Positions 43,861 to 58,613 of a stretch of DNA of 64,000 nucleotides are shown here, one piece after another. The notes under the pieces were generated by a model. It saw only the letters and a list, made by a program, of their open reading frames with translations, was not told where the DNA came from and made no database searches. The stretch lies in contig JALGQZ010000009.1 in NCBI GenBank assembly GCA_023105745.1, positions 8,964,937 to 9,028,936 on the forward strand, read 5' to 3'. The position numbers were made by a program, and so were the translations under genes. The DNA comes from Austropuccinia psidii. Taxonomy: Eukaryota; Basidiomycota; Pucciniomycetes; Pucciniales; Sphaerophragmiaceae. Every line of letters begins with the position of its first letter. The stretch's first letter is position 1.

Positions 43861-46800
43861 ATTTTAATTTAGCAAAAAAAGTTTTATTAATATGGTTCAT
43901 CTGATTAGAGACAAAAAGCGCATTTCAAAAGCTCGTTTCAAATTTTTTCATTTTTTAATCGAAAATTTGAAGGAATATTAATTGAAATAATATAGTTTTT
44001 TCCTAACTGACTGATGAGAGGATTAGATCCCAAAAATATGAAAATACAGTAATGATACAGAATAGAATAGGTCAAGTTATAGAATATTAATACAGAAACA
44101 TTTACCATAGGAATCATATTAATAATTATCCTAAGATTAATTAATGTTAATACTTTAGGATCTATATCTTATGGTTGAAAAAATCCCCTTTCAAGGATAA
44201 ATTTCTGATTTTTTGATAAAACATCGGAAAAAGAACATTGTTTTTCTGATTTCATAAGGAAATTAAGATCAGATTCAGCCCCTTCGGGGGCCATTAGTAG
44301 AATAATTTTCAATTCAAATAAGAAAACTAATAGAAGATAAATAATATTTGTATATTTTATGAATTGAAGGACTTTTCTGTTTTGATTAAAATAGAATTAT
44401 TTTAAAAATAAAATATTCATAACTTTAAGCTAAGGAAAACTATTCTTTTAGGAGAATAAAATGATTTATCTTGAAATTTTTATTTGATTTATTATAGATA
44501 TTCTTTTATTTTGAATGTTATCTCAACTTTAAAATTGGAATAATATTATTTTATCAAAAACATATATTATTATGTTAGAAAGAACAATATCATTAGTTTG
44601 ATTATAACTAGATTATTTAAGTGAACAAAATTGAAATAATTATAATAATAACTATTTTATCAGGTCAATTAAGGAAATTATGTTCTTTGATTATTAAATA
44701 TATTGATTTTATCATAAAAAAATACTATAATTTTTGAAGTTCCCTCACTTTAGCTATAAAAACTTCATGATTTCAAAAAGTGTGATTTTTATCATTTTTA
44801 CAATAAAGATGTCATTACTTTAATAATAGAGATACAATTCTTTGAATAATTGAAGTATTAAGATTAATATAGACTTTAGTCTATGAATGAGTAAAGAATT
44901 TATGATTTTTGAAATAGGGTCATTTCATATTCAATCAAGATTTTCTAGTTTCAAGGATGAAGTATTCTTTTTCAAGAATGATTATGCTATTAAGATATGT
45001 GTTTTTGGAGTTTAAGATTTAAAACTGGATTATTGTAATGAAAAAACATATTTTTCATTAATGAATAATCTATTTTTTTGACGAATAATAACTTAAGTCT
45101 TCATTTATAGAAAGATTATTCTCAAAATAAAAAAGGTCATATTACTCCAAAAAAAGCAAAAACTTTATGACTAAAAGGAAAAAATTGTGATGGTCTCAAT
45201 AATACAAATATGATATTCCTACACTAGGAAAAAAAATGGGGAAGGTCTACAAATAACCATGAATTCGAGTTTTCTGTGGATTTTACATAGTTTATTAACG
45301 AAATTTCTTACAAAATATGTAGTATGTATCCATGTAGTCAAAATTAGTTGAGAGATAGGGTAAAGTGGTTTTTCAAAATAAATACTAAATTCAATCTACT
45401 GAAATCATTTTTAAAGAGTGAGACCTCCAGAAAAATATATCAATAGATAAAAGGGATTTTATGAGTATTCATATGCTTTAAATTGTTTAAAAACAAGGAA
45501 CTGAAATCAGCTTCTTTATTATTTTAATAAAATCAACTAAGAAGAAATTTTGTGGAAATATAAGCCCTATTTATAAGGGATATAACCACAGATCTATTTT
45601 ATATTTGAATTATGAAGAGTAAAGCTACAGGATAATGCATTATTAGCTTATAGCAGCAAGTAAAAAAACTAATATTAAAAAATAATCTAAAATATGAATA
45701 TTGGCTGTAAAGTAAGTTTCTGCAAACTTGATTTTCATTAATGGAAGATAATGTGAATTTTATTGAGAATAAATTCTTGAAGTTCTTTCTTAATTGACTG
45801 TTTGTTATTTGTTAATTTATTTTTGGTTCAGAATGTAAGATTATTAACTTTATTATTAATAAAACCCGCATTGTCAGAGTTATTTTTTATTAAAATACAG
45901 CAATAATAAACATATTTACATTGAAAAGGTATTAATGATACGATTATTAATTAAATTTTCAATAAAAATAAATTCTTCAATACAAAACCAGTTCAGTAAT
46001 TGTATTTCAAGAAAAAGTACATTATTATATTTAATTAATATTGAAAAAAATTATCAAGTGTATCTAATACTTAAAAAAATCTTTGAGTTTATTGTATATT
46101 GAAAGTAAAACAGTCAATAAGCTTTCTACTAAATTATTAAGTGCATTTTATATTAAATTTGAGTTTTGTAATGTTTTTATTAAAGACAAAATTTTCAATT
46201 TACTTTTGTAAAAAATAAAATATGAAATTTATATCTCATAATTAATTATACTTTTCATGAAAACAAATTACAAGTTGTATCTTACATTGAAAATGAAGTG
46301 CTATATATAACTTATGTTATAGATAAATAATTAAATTGATTGGGAGTAGACATAAATTATTTATTGTGTCTTTGATAAAGAATGCATTTGCTAATTGGTT
46401 TCAAATGAGAAAAACACTTAATAATAGACTATTAATAAAAAATATATTACTGGATGTATTTCTTTATTAAGAATGACCGAGTAAATGCATATTTCACTGA
46501 AGATAAAGTAGTAAGGGTAATTTTAAATGAACGTTTCTGTTAAAAAGTGAAATATATGCATTCTTTATTGTAACTGAATATATCTCATATTAGACCTCTT
46601 AGGGTATTAGTCTATTCTGATGTGTATGAAGTGAACTTTCGATGATATCAAGTCAAGCAGCCAATTGAAAAAAAAATAGGAGTGGTCATTTTCAATAAGA
46701 TAAGATTAATAAAGAATAAGAGTTTTTTTGTTGGAAAAATTGGAATATAATGTACAAATAATAATATTTAAATTATGCAAAAAATGATTACTAACCAAGA

Positions 46801-48794
46801 CACTTGTGTGTTGAGATGAAAATTGAATCAAATATTGAAATACACGAAGGTATTTAAATATAGTACTTAATAATAGTTTAAAATTATTTTTCAAAAGAAT
46901 CCAACATATAATTATAGTCATGGTTATTTTTATTATCATAATATTTAATTTTTGTACATTCTGAAGTAATTTCTTTCACTTTTTAAAATTATGTTTGGTT
47001 TATTTTGTTAATGGAGCTGAAATCAAAATCAATTCTTAGATACCAGCTTTATTAAATAAGAAGTAGAAATTATTCTTGTTCAACTAGGTGGAAAATCAAA
47101 AAAGAAAAATGACTTCCATTATTGGCGGCACCTGTAGAGCTCAATTCATCACTGATGGGCTTGAGAATAATCTCTAGCTTTTATAAGATGAAATGGGAAC
47201 CCAATTGCCTCCTGATAATTCCAAAGAAAAAAAATGTTTTCCTTTTACAAGTGAAAATTATTTTGAGCTACAAGGATTATCTTCTTTACTTTTCAATTTA
47301 ATAGAACGCCACTTCCTATTCTTCTTACTTGAGTAAGGAATACTAAATAAATAATTCAATTATTTCTATGATTTAAACTTCAACTATTAAAATAATTAAG
47401 TAAAACACGAGAAAAATAAAGAACTATGAAAGTTTGAATTAATTAGTAGTGGTAACTTGACTGACTTATTGGATTTCCTTTTATAAAAAATAACCTGAAG
47501 TGAAAAACAATAAATAGTTAAAGTCACAAAAACCTATCCAAAACAGTTAGTTGAAGGTATTTTCTTGCAAATGAATATGCTAAAGAATAATTAATTACCT
47601 TTTTAAAAGAATTGATTTGTATTTGAATTTTTTTCAAAATAATATTCTCGATGAGAATCCAAAAAGATAGGGGATGATTGAAAAAGGAAACTACTGAGTG
47701 GTCAATTATTTCTAAAAAAAGCTTTATTTTTATTTTCTTGTTTAAAAAAACTCTTATAATAATAATGAAAAGATTTCAAAGTGAAATAGAATATGGTTGT
47801 GTTAGTGATGGGTGATGAGTCCAAAATCAAAAGGATAACTGATCAATTTTTCTATTTGGAAAAAAATTAAATTTTCTTTGTTTTTTTCAAGAAATATTTT
47901 GATTTTTGATGTTTTCAAGAGTTATCTAGGACGATAAAGAGAGAAATTCAGATTCTAATCCAAAGAATTCTGTTGGTGATATATTATGTGTCAAAAGAAA
48001 ACTACTGACCGATCGACGTTTCTTCAAAATAACAATTCTTGCTTTTTTTTAAGGAATATTATTGATTATATATTCTTCAAGCTATTATCTAGAAAAATAA
48101 AGAAATAAATTGGAAATGAAATAAATAACTTAATTCTTCTAGTGATATTCTCATAGATGATGAGTCAAAAATGAAAATACTGACAAATAAGCTTTTTGGA
48201 AAACAATCAATCTTTTTCAATGAAATATTTTGATTTTTTTTGAATAATTACAGAAATTAACAAAATTAAAATTGGAATGAAGAGGATTCAAATATTAATA
48301 AATGATGAGTCTAAAATTAAAATACTGAATATTTATAGTTTTCTGTAAAATAAGTTTATTTTATTTTTTATTTGAAAAAAGATCACAATCAAGACACCTT
48401 TATTAAATTTATTTAGCCAAATATTTTTCTGTGAAGCTTACTAGATTCTATTGTAACAAAAATATTTTTGATTTAATATTTCTCAAAGGAACTCTTGATT
48501 AATTCAGGTTAATTTATTGTATGATATATGGAATCGTACAGTGACCTGAAGAATTTCTTCGGACACCATCTGCATGGATGCAAAGCGCATGATTCATGTG
48601 AAATTGTTTTTTTGGTGCCTTAGTTTTTTTCTATTTTTTCTTAAAACTTTCTATCTTGTGCTAAATTCCTTTCCCCTACCTTGATTTTTCAAAACATTTT
48701 GTTGTAAGATTTTGCTTTGATTCATTGAATTTTATTTTTGCTTCATTTTGATTTCCTTTGATTGACTCAATTAACATTTGTCTTCTAAAAGGTT
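43861..48794. other. AT-rich non-coding stretch (~4.9 kb)
   Basis: No supported genes. A stable-looking hairpin with a TTCG loop lies at 44278-44291. A short GC-richer patch with local inverted repeats lies near 48535-48600 (GAAGAATTTCTTC). A faint Copia-like integrase phrase near 46590-46650 is too weak to call. The 77-codon frame at 46706-46939 is hydrophobic, AT-driven sequence. Confidence 0.4.
44278..44291. other. GCCCC-TTCG-GGGGC hairpin
   Basis: A perfect 5-bp all-GC stem closed by the exceptionally stable C(UUCG)G tetraloop, isolated in otherwise very AT-rich DNA. No transcription unit, U-run terminator or neighbouring gene explains it. Confidence 0.6.
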
Positions 48795-50457
48795 TTTGGC
48801 ACAGAATTCTTTACACATGCTAAAGAAAGCTACAAGATGCACAAACATTTTCATATCTTATGCCAAATTTCAATGGAATATTGCAAAGACGCATCATTAT
48901 CCACCAAAATAGATGAAGTATGGAAAAAACATATGATTAAGGGATATTTCACCTCCTTGATGGAATTCTTTATAATAGGACCAAACACACATGTTTTATT
49001 ACCTTGACAGATAGATCTCTGATAAACACTATACTATCTGGATGCCATGATAGTGTTGTATCAGGAAATCTCTCAGAAGATAGGACAATAGAGAGGGTGA
49101 AAACATGCTCTTGGTGGCCAAATAGGAGAAAAGAGGTTGCATAGTATCTCCAAGCCTTTGGCAGATGTCAAAAGGAAAACAGAGACACAGGAAAGAATTT
49201 TGAAAGGATGATCCAAATCCAAGAACCAAACTCCCCATGGGAAATAGTTCACATGGATTGGGTAACCGCCTTACCTCCAGGAGGAGATAGGAGTTTTAAT
49301 GCATGCCTAGTACTAGTTGACAGGTACAACAAAATTCCAATGTTCTTATCATTTCATAAATATGACACAGCTATGGACACAGCAATAATGATATTGAATA
49401 GAGTCATTAGTCATTCAGGCTTATTCCAAAACATCATACATGATAGAGATCCAAAATTAACTTCAGAATTATGAACAAATCTTCATAACTTGTTTGGAGC
49501 AAAGTTATCATTCTCAACAGCTTACCACCCTCACGCTGATGGTTTGGCAGAAAGAATGATACATAATTTAGAAGACATGATCAGAAGCTTCTGTGCTTAT
49601 GGCCTAGAATTCAAAGACTCTGATTGTTTAACCCATGATTGGTGTAGCTTAATACCAGCTCTTGAATTTGAATATAAGACATCAATTCACTAGTCAACTG
49701 GCAAAGCACCAGCAATGTTAGAAAAAGGTTGGAATCCAAGAATTACTTATGATACTCTCAAAAAGGCCTTAGTGGATATACATCCAACAGCAAGCAGTTT
49801 CAAAATAATTCTTGACAAAGAAAGACATCTTTCCAACAGATGTGTGCAAGATTCTTTCAATTTTGCAGAAGAAAGATGGGACAAAAGCCATAAGCTACCT
49901 GATTTTAAAGTAGGAGACCTGGTCTTAGTATCAACGTTAAACTTTAATAACATTAAAGGCCCAAACAAATTGAAAGATTCCTTTTGCAGGAACCTTTATG
50001 ACAAGAGAACTACAGGGCGCTAATGCTGTATAACTAGAATTGATGAACAAAAACCCAACTTTCCCTGTAAGACTAGTAAAAACTTACAGCTCAAGTGATA
50101 AGGAACTATATCCCCTAAGAAATTAAAAACAACTTCAAATTACCCCTTTTGAAGAAGGATAAGAAAAGAAAATTTTGAAGGTCATTAAAGAAAGGAGGAC
50201 AAGAAGCAAAAAAGAAAGGGAATACCTTGCAAGGTACCAAAAGAAAACTCAAGAAGATTAATGGCTACTTGAGAAAGATATAACTAATGCTGATAAGCTA
50301 TTAAGGAGGTTTAGAAATGAAAGAAAACCTAGAGAATAGAAAGGTTAAGCATTATTGAGCTTCAAGATTAAGAAAGTCTATTGAAGAGGTAGGACAGTGC
50401 ATGATACACTAATTAACTATATCAGATTGTGCTAAAATCTTGTTTAGTGGTAGGGAA
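48795..50457 (+). pseudogene. 5'-truncated Pol remnant of element D (integrase and C-terminus)
   Basis: Homology to Gypsy Pol starts abruptly near 48795 in the RNase H-integrase linker. It continues through a degraded integrase zinc region (about 49020-49190), then the catalytic core: VHMDWVTALPPGGD (~49247), HDRDPKLTSEL (~49440, followed by an in-frame stop) and [13 protein letters not shown] (~49540). TYDTLKKALVDIHPTASSF and a [19 protein letters not shown] segment (~49905) follow. All upstream Gag, protease, RT and RNase H are absent. Several stops are present. It is closer to C-type than to B-type Pol by the phrase MDWVTALPPGGD. The 3' LTR follows directly. Confidence 0.85.
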
Positions 50458-52428
50458 TGTGAGCCTTCAAGATATGACCACATATCCAAAAATGTCACAA
50501 AAAACTTTACAATATTTATTCTCATACTAAGAATTGAAATTATTATCTTAAAATAAATAAAAATGCCATAGAAAGGGATAAGATCTTGATTAAATCTGAA
50601 TCTAATAAGTAAACATGGGAAATAAATTGCACCCTTTGATTCAAAATGGTAAAATACACATATTACATTTTTCTTTCATATCTTTAAATACAATACTTAC
50701 TGAGTAATAATTAAAAAATTCCATAAAAAGGCATAAATCCTTGATTATAACAGAAACCAGTGAATCAACATTTAAAATAAACTGCACCATTAGATTACCC
50801 ATGAAGTATTACACATATAACATCTGTATTTCATATATTTAAAGTCAATACTTAAAGAAATAACCTGAATATATGCACTCTTATGATCAGTGCGTATATT
50901 CATGGTTTTTAGATCATATTGCTTAAATTATACCTGATAGAGCACATAACCAAAAATAAAGTTACCACATAATTAATTTAGAAATACAGATATGATAAGA
51001 TTTATTTGACAAGTTATAAACAAGGTTATAACTTGTAAGGGTTTATTGAACAAAATTGTTATAACTATTGAACACTTTAAATTAAAAATGGTACAAACTC
51101 AAAAAAGTAGATATTAATATTCTAATAGCTCATAAATGAATAATTATGTAATTTTAAACATTATATTCAATGTAAAACCCTATGAAATCATGGTTTGAAG
51201 CCCAAAATAGTGAATTTTGACATAAAGGATGAGTTGCAAGTAAAATCATCAAAATAGAGTTTTGATAATGTAATAGAATTCTGTTGAAAGTTTAATAATC
51301 ACATGCAAAGCTATCATAAATCACTCTCTGAAGAGCTTTAGCATGTATAACTCAAAAGGTATCAATGATCAAAGTTTAAGCTTAAAATTGATCCTTTAAG
51401 ATCACTCACTGTAATCTTAATTCAAGCCTAACAGTCATATAAGTGATAAAAGTGGTTAAAGCTAGTTAATTATGATTAAAAATAATAAAATACACAGAAA
51501 TGAGTCTTCTGCCAAGCCTATGATGTGAGAAGACTTAGAGTTACAGTGATATTCCCAAATAATGGCATAATAATGAGATAAGATGGTTTAATTATGATGT
51601 AGTCATTGTTAAACCTTACAGTATTGGTCAGTTACAGTGGATATCATCAGTACATGTCTACTAGAAGCATTCTGGACTCTAGGAGGGAGGAATTTACTAT
51701 ATATAGAGCTCTTTTTACCTCTATTTCCCCCTCAGACACAACAAAAACATTAAATTATTAAAGCCAAAGGTAAAAGATTTGTTCTTTTTATTTGTATAGT
51801 TATTATATATTTGAAGAATAAAATTAATTTTCACTGTAATCATCAATATTGATGTGATTAAACCAAATTTTCAGTGTTTTTGTTAAATTTCTCTCTAAAT
51901 CTCTAATTCCATATAAAAACCAGAATATTTGTAATTTCTCTAATTTTCAAATGTCAAGACTTTAAATAAGTTGTATTTACATTTTAAAGCATAAATTAAC
52001 CCAAAATTATTATATTAAGTATTAAAAGGAGGTTATTTTAATGTTTCATAATAATTTTCTCTTTATTATTATTTTTAATAATTCTTTTATTAATATAAAT
52101 AGAATTTATATTAATATATAGCTTTAATATTGGCAATATTATTGTTATATATTGTTTTTAATTATTAAAAAACAATTTTGTACACCTTTATTTTTTTTTG
52201 TAACAATAATAAAATGCCATAAATATATTAATTATTAAATATTAATATATTTATTCTTATTATATTATTTTATTTCTTTAATAATATAGATATTTTATGC
52301 CATAAATATTACAAACCTTTATAATTAAAATAATTCTTTATGTTATTATTCAATTTATAAGAATGTTCATAGTAAAATAAGTAAAATATTGGTAATATTT
52401 GCTTATTGTTTCATAGTCAAACCTTACA
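50458..52428 (+). repeat. 3' LTR of element D (1971 bp)
   Basis: It begins TGTGAGCCTTCAAGATATGACC after GTGGTAGGGAA (polypurine-like) and ends TAGTCAAACCTTACA. It is homologous to the solo LTR at 32689-34676 (inverted relative to it) and to the LTR starting at 62166. Confidence 0.85.
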
Positions 52429-55400
52429 CTGATATTATAAGTTGATAATGTGTAAATTTCTGAAACCAGTGAGCTTCTTGGTAACTGGTACACATGATGG
52501 TCACTTGGTTAGATGTTTTCTACCTTTTTGATTAGATAAGACACCTTTGTAACCATAGGAATCCTACCTAGGTGTTTGACCATGAGATACTGGAACTGGA
52601 AAACCCTCCTCATGTGGAACAAGGAGAATTTGACAAAAGTATGCTTCCATTTCACCAGCTGCCCATTATGATACATTCCAATTACAATTTATTTGAATTT
52701 AAAATTGTCACTAATCTAAGATTGATAATACATTCACCATGAGGAAAATGGCTCCACCTGACAACAGGTGTTGCATTTTGAAAGGGGGTTGGACCCAAAA
52801 AAGTATACAATTAAACTCATATTTTCAACTAGGTTTTACGTAGAATCTCAATTTTTTTTGCTATTCTAATATCTTTCAAGCCACTGGAAAATTACAGAAC
52901 TTTAAGCTTCATTTTTTATGGATTGATAAATATAGGATATTTCATCTGTCTTTCAGTTAATCATTGACATTGACATATGATTACCATTAAATTTTTCATT
53001 ATATAAAAGTTTCATTTCTAAAAAGAATATTTTCTTTCAGTTACATTTAAGCATGAAAAGTTATCTTATGTTTTGACATCCCTGATAGCAAAATATAAAT
53101 TAAAATTGAAGGAAATGTAAAATTGACTTCATAATTCTCTACTCATAAAATAAATTTAAGATCAAGATTTTTTCACTTAAAAAAAGGCTCAGATATATTC
53201 TGGGTAAATATCTTTTCTTTTGTAATATATTTATGGGCTTTCTCCACTTGAATAATCATTTATTTTTGAAAGTATAAATAGAATTATTTTTTTCAACAAT
53301 GTCTTTCAAAAAGGCTACCCCTTTGTTTCATTTTGATGATCTTTTCTGAGACAAATGGTGGGAATGACTCAGAGTCTCCTACCATTATAAAATTAAATTC
53401 TTTAACTGATTATTTTTAAAAGATTTTTTTTATTTTATCTTCATTCTCTTTTAATCTCATAGCTTATCAGTATTCTTTTTATTAAGCTTTTTTGTGAAGA
53501 ATATTTGTGAAAAGATCTGTACAGCCTATTTACTATAAAAGGATCTGTACATTACTGTAGATATTCCTACTGTAACAGGCAGTGAGAAGTCTGTCCATAT
53601 AAAAAACTTGATGACCATTAACTTTTCTACAGTACAAGGATTTAAAGAGCACTTTACTGATATTTGTCCAAGAATCAAAAATTCAAAAAAAATACACTGT
53701 GAATCAATAAAAATGATAATTCTAATTCTACTTTATAAAAATGAGGTAATAAGAAAACAATTAAGATTAATAAAAAAAATTATGAATTCAATTAAATATT
53801 TTTACTTAACTGCAGGAGACTTTAATTTGTTTTTACTACCTTTTAGAAAAATTACAAAAATATTAATAAAAAGTCAAAAAGACTATAATAATCAACAGAA
53901 AGTTAATAAAAAAACGAGGATATTTATATATATATTTTCATTGAATTTTGAATCAATTTGTTCATTTATTCCATTTTTCTGTTATTTTGTTTTGATTCTT
54001 TGAATAAAATGTTTTTCAAAGGATTTCTCACTAATTTTGATGAAGTCTCTTTGAAAAACTTTGACTTAAATATATAAGTTATGAAAGAAAGATTTTTTGT
54101 ATAATTAATGGAAAAGAATTAAATATTTCGATTATTCCTCCAAATTTAAATTTTGATGAAATATCTTATTTAAAGAAGACACAAAATTTTGATCAAAGAT
54201 GAAGGATTTCTCTCAATAACTCTTTTTGGATTGAGCTCTAAATGAGAAAACATTTCATTTTGACCTAATTTGGGAAAATAAAGCTCAGATATACTTCGAG
54301 ATCTGGTTCTTTGATTTTCAAGTGTTTCAATTAGCATTATTAGTTTGAAAAATTATATAAGAAAATTGAGCGCACCTATTCATTTATCCACTCAAGAATA
54401 GAATTTTTCATTCTAATTATTCAAGAATCAATTCCATAAAATGAAATTTTAATTTAGAGATGAAAATATTCTAAACAGAAATATGTTCATAAATTCAAAC
54501 ATTCTTCTCATACAAATCTGGCTAGGTTTTCAGGGAAATCATTATTAAGAAAAGTTAGAATTTTTCCAAACCTTATGAATGATGAAGATAATTTTAGTGT
54601 ATATGGCTATCAAGTGATATTTAAATAATATAAAATCTACTACCAAAAACTTGCCAAAAGAGTTTGAGGGAATATCTTGAAAGAATTAATTCATAGTTAA
54701 TACTTCAATAGTTTTTTGGGACTAAATACGCAATATATAAAGCCTCATTTTTTTATCTTTTATCTTGGAAAGGTTTCATTTATATGAAGAGATTTCATGA
54801 CTAATAAAGATTGATATATAGACTATCAGTTAACTTTTATTTAGATTCAAATTTTATGTTTATCTGCTAGTAACTTCCAATCTGAGGAAGATTCTCCATA
54901 GCTGTATAGATCACATTTAAGAAATAGACCTTGATAAAGTTTCATATTCTTTCCATTTTTATGTTTTAATAGACATAAAAAAGGAATTGGCTGAATCATT
55001 TTCTTTATTAAATTATATTCAAGCTGGTATCTTTTTATTCCAGGTATTTAATATTTATATCATTTTAAGGTGTGTATTCATGTCCACAATGAGGATTTAC
55101 AAATATTTAAACATGTTCTTGAGTAATATATGTGTTTCAGAGAGTGTCAAATTTTTCTCCTCATTACTTGAAGTTATTAATAGTTCTGATTATGATTTAT
55201 TTCGTAATTAGTAATATTATATTTAAGTAATTGATTATCACAACCAGTAAGACAACATTACTTTTTTGGCTTTCAACATACAAATAGCTATGGATTCATT
55301 CTATAACCTAAACCACATATTCAAAAATGAGTGATCTCCACATAATGCAAATAACAGGATAAAGAATCTAAGAAATATGATTAAAAAACACACATAAAAA

Positions 55401-57128
55401 GGTGTTTTAAGGAATAAGAATTAACTGAGAGAGTGGGTTATTTGAGGTAAGATTAATTAATCTTTTTAAGAATTAGAAAAATATACTTCTATGGGCTTAA
55501 TAGATGATATAGAGTCCTTATTGAAAATATCCAAGAAACATTTCACAAAATATTTTACCTTATCATTCTTGAAATAAGACAGGATGGTATTGATTTATGC
55601 TTTTTTTTGAGACTGAATTATTGAAGTTATGTGTAAATTCTTCCTTATTGATCAAAATATAAAATGTTTTAAATGTGGTAATAACAAAATACTCTTAATC
55701 TTAATGATAAATCTAGATGGCCTCATGGAGAATTTTTGAATTTTTGGATAAAAGAATTATCTTTAAAATATAGTTTGGAATTGAAAAAAAAACCATAACT
55801 ATAGAAAGAAATGCCACATATTTACCTGATAATTTTAATTAATAATTTAAATAAGTGATCAAAGCTCTCCTTAAAAGTTTGAAATTCAAAAATACTGGTG
55901 ATATGTACTTGATAAGAGCTCAATTTTAGTGTTTTTTATATTCAAGTGGTAATTTTTTTAGTCTTACTTGAAGGAGAACTTTTCTCATGTTGCTTGGGGG
56001 ATCAAAAGAAATCGTAAAGAAAATCACTAATCTTTTGAACCTCATTCTTGATATGAAAAAAGGTGAGTTAAATTACACCAACAAAAAATTAAAATAAAAA
56101 TGAAGAAATAAAACCAGGTACAAAAAATAATGCATAATATTCTATCATTGTGGTCACAGAAAGATTAGAGATAATAAACAATGAAAAAACCAATGATGAA
56201 TAATATAGTATATGGAAGAGTCAATGTTGGGGGATTGAAAATCTCTGTGGAAGAGAGAGATTTTATGTTAAACCTAAATTAAGAAAATTGTTTTTTCATC
56301 ACTGTGGGGTGTAGGAATAAAATATGGAATAAATTGTGGAAAAAAAATGAAAAGCTTTCATTGGTTAACCCTGTGGAGAAAAATGGCTTCTCAGGAAAAA
56401 AGCCCATCACCTGGATTTCCCCTGACCCAGAAATTCAGGGACTCCTCCTTATTTGTACCCTTTTTTTCCCAAATGAATGAATATCTTGTTTACTGATGAT
56501 AACTGTGAGATAGGAATAATTGAAAAGAAGTTTTTTTTACAGGAATTGGAAACCTTTAATATATACGTAAAAATTGATTTTAAATAAAAATATATATTTG
56601 AATATGTAATTAAATAAAAGCTACATTTAATGTTTTTTGAGAGAATACAATTTACATTGACGGATGGATAATAATCAAACATTCATTTAAGAATATAATT
56701 CAAATGAAAAATGAATTTAAAAATGTAATTTTCATGACAAATATCTTCAAAGCTTGATAAGTAATCAATTAAAAAGCAAATAAGTCATTAATGAGAAATA
56801 TATTTGAAAAATCCTTTTCAATTAATAGGGTTCAGTCCTTGAGAATTTGAAAAAAATTTCTTTCTGGATCTTCATTTCAAAATCTGCATGAGTAAGTGGA
56901 ATCTCAGTCAACCCCCCCCAAAATTTTGGAACAAGCAATTGGATTCCAATTTATGTGTACCCTGGTCCATCTGGGGGAGGTGGAAGTGGCCTGAATTATT
57001 ATGGGAGAGATGAAAATACGGAATGACAGATTCTAAAATCTGTCACTCAGATTTTCTCATGTCCCACGGCCAACTCAGGAAAGGACTGAACCCCCTCATT
57101 GGATAGAAATTTAAAAGTGTATTATTAG
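52429..57128. other. AT-rich stretch between elements D and E
   Basis: No supported gene. The longest frame (53608-54003, 131 codons) is AT-driven and contains one GDFNLF phrase recalling LINE endonucleases, which is not enough to call. A perfect small inverted repeat, GACAGATT-CTAA-AATCTGTC, lies near 57026-57045. ATTAG (57124-57128) is the left flank of element E. Confidence 0.4.
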
Positions 57129-58566
57129 TGTCAGCCTGTGACTCAAAACCAGAGCACAAGCATGACAGCCAAAATACCATAAACCAATGGTATAGCCAAG
57201 AAACCACCAAAACATGGAGCTGATCCAAATCATCTCTAAAGGTATCAAAAGAAAGAGGAAACTCACCCCTTTCTGAAAACATAAGTCCCATCACCATAGG
57301 ACAAGAAATAACAAAGTTATTCCTGCTCAAAGTTATTGCTGAGCATAAACCTTAATTTTCACCTCTCATACAAAATCTAGAAGGAGAGGCGTAACCCCAT
57401 CAAATGGGTACTCAAAATGGAGCTCTAAGCCAGGGCTATCCAATGGTACTAGCCAAACTGAGCTAGCACCAATATTACTGGAGTTATGGTCAATTTCAGA
57501 CCAAATAAGGGTGAACAAAACATTCACCTCTAATCTAACTTCTACAGTTTTAGTGTGAGATACTTGAAGTAGGGTCTTTTTGGAAAGAGCACAATCAGGG
57601 CTATGTGATGGTGTCATCCACTTCCCAATATCTCAACTACAGCAGAAGCTATGGGGCCAACAAGCTCAATAGAGCTTTTTGCCTAAAACATGCAAATGTA
57701 CAAAACTCTTGTACATGGGATAAATTTGCCATACTTAATGATACCTATATCAAATGAGGTACCATTGTGTAGAGAACATACAGGGCTACACACTGAACCA
57801 ATTTTGAGGTTGATATCTCAAGAATTGACAAAGTTATGGCTGTTTTGAGTTCAGATTCCCACCTGCTGTCATATACAGCCTTACCATGGGATAATATCCC
57901 ATAATCATGAATATGAGGTGTCAATTAGACAAAGAAGGATGTTTTTATTTCAATACCTCATATGTCAGTCAATACTGGGGTCCCATACAGTTTTTGTACA
58001 GAATTCTACGCGTCATACACGTCAGAATCAGGCTGTGAGGTCCCCAGATGAAAATTTTCACCCTGTATTGGTGAAAACTGCCCAGATGTGGTTTCAAAAC
58101 CACATCTGATCCCAATACAGGTTATACTGGTTGTTTGCAAACCACAAGCCAGTACTAGAGAATGAAAAAATCTTCAATTCCTCTACGTGGAAAGGTCTAG
58201 CACCCTTTCCACCCCATTTCAGGATAAAAAGGAGGCTTTTCACAGCCAGAATTTTCTCCTCATCCTGCTCTTGAATAACCTACGTAGTTAACTGTCAAAA
58301 ACAGTTTTACTCTTGGTTAATAATCAGGTATAATCTTAAATTAAAGTATTGTAGTCTTTATTATTGTAACCCAACAGGTAAAGCTGCATCCAGGGCTTTC
58401 AACAGCGCTCACCACCACTATATTCCTTATAGGAAAGCCCTTTTATTTTTAATTAAACCATCTTTTAACCTTTATAAAAGCATTTTAAACTATTTTTCAC
58501 GGGTCACAGTCATAGGTTTAGTTATAAATAGCTTTATTAACACTTCAACATAGACTCATCCTGACA
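57129..58566 (+). repeat. 5' LTR of element E (1438 bp)
   Basis: TGTCAGCC...CCTGACA, homologous along its whole length to the 1430-bp LTRs of B but with many more differences than B's two LTRs show between themselves. The nested inverted repeat is retained at 58061-58122. Confidence 0.92.
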
Positions 58567-58613
58567 TTTTGGGGGCCTGGCCTTGTTTTAAAACATTTTT
58601 GGACTTATTACAA

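Noticed and set aside
46590..46690. Phrase similar to a Copia integrase start (PLRVLVYSDVYEVN)
   Set aside because: No zinc-finger cysteines before it, stops on both sides and no further Copia motifs in the region.
53608..54003. 131-codon frame containing GDFNLF, reminiscent of LINE endonuclease
   Set aside because: Only one short motif fits. The rest is Lys/Ile/Phe-rich as expected from AT-rich DNA, and no reverse transcriptase or other LINE part is nearby.
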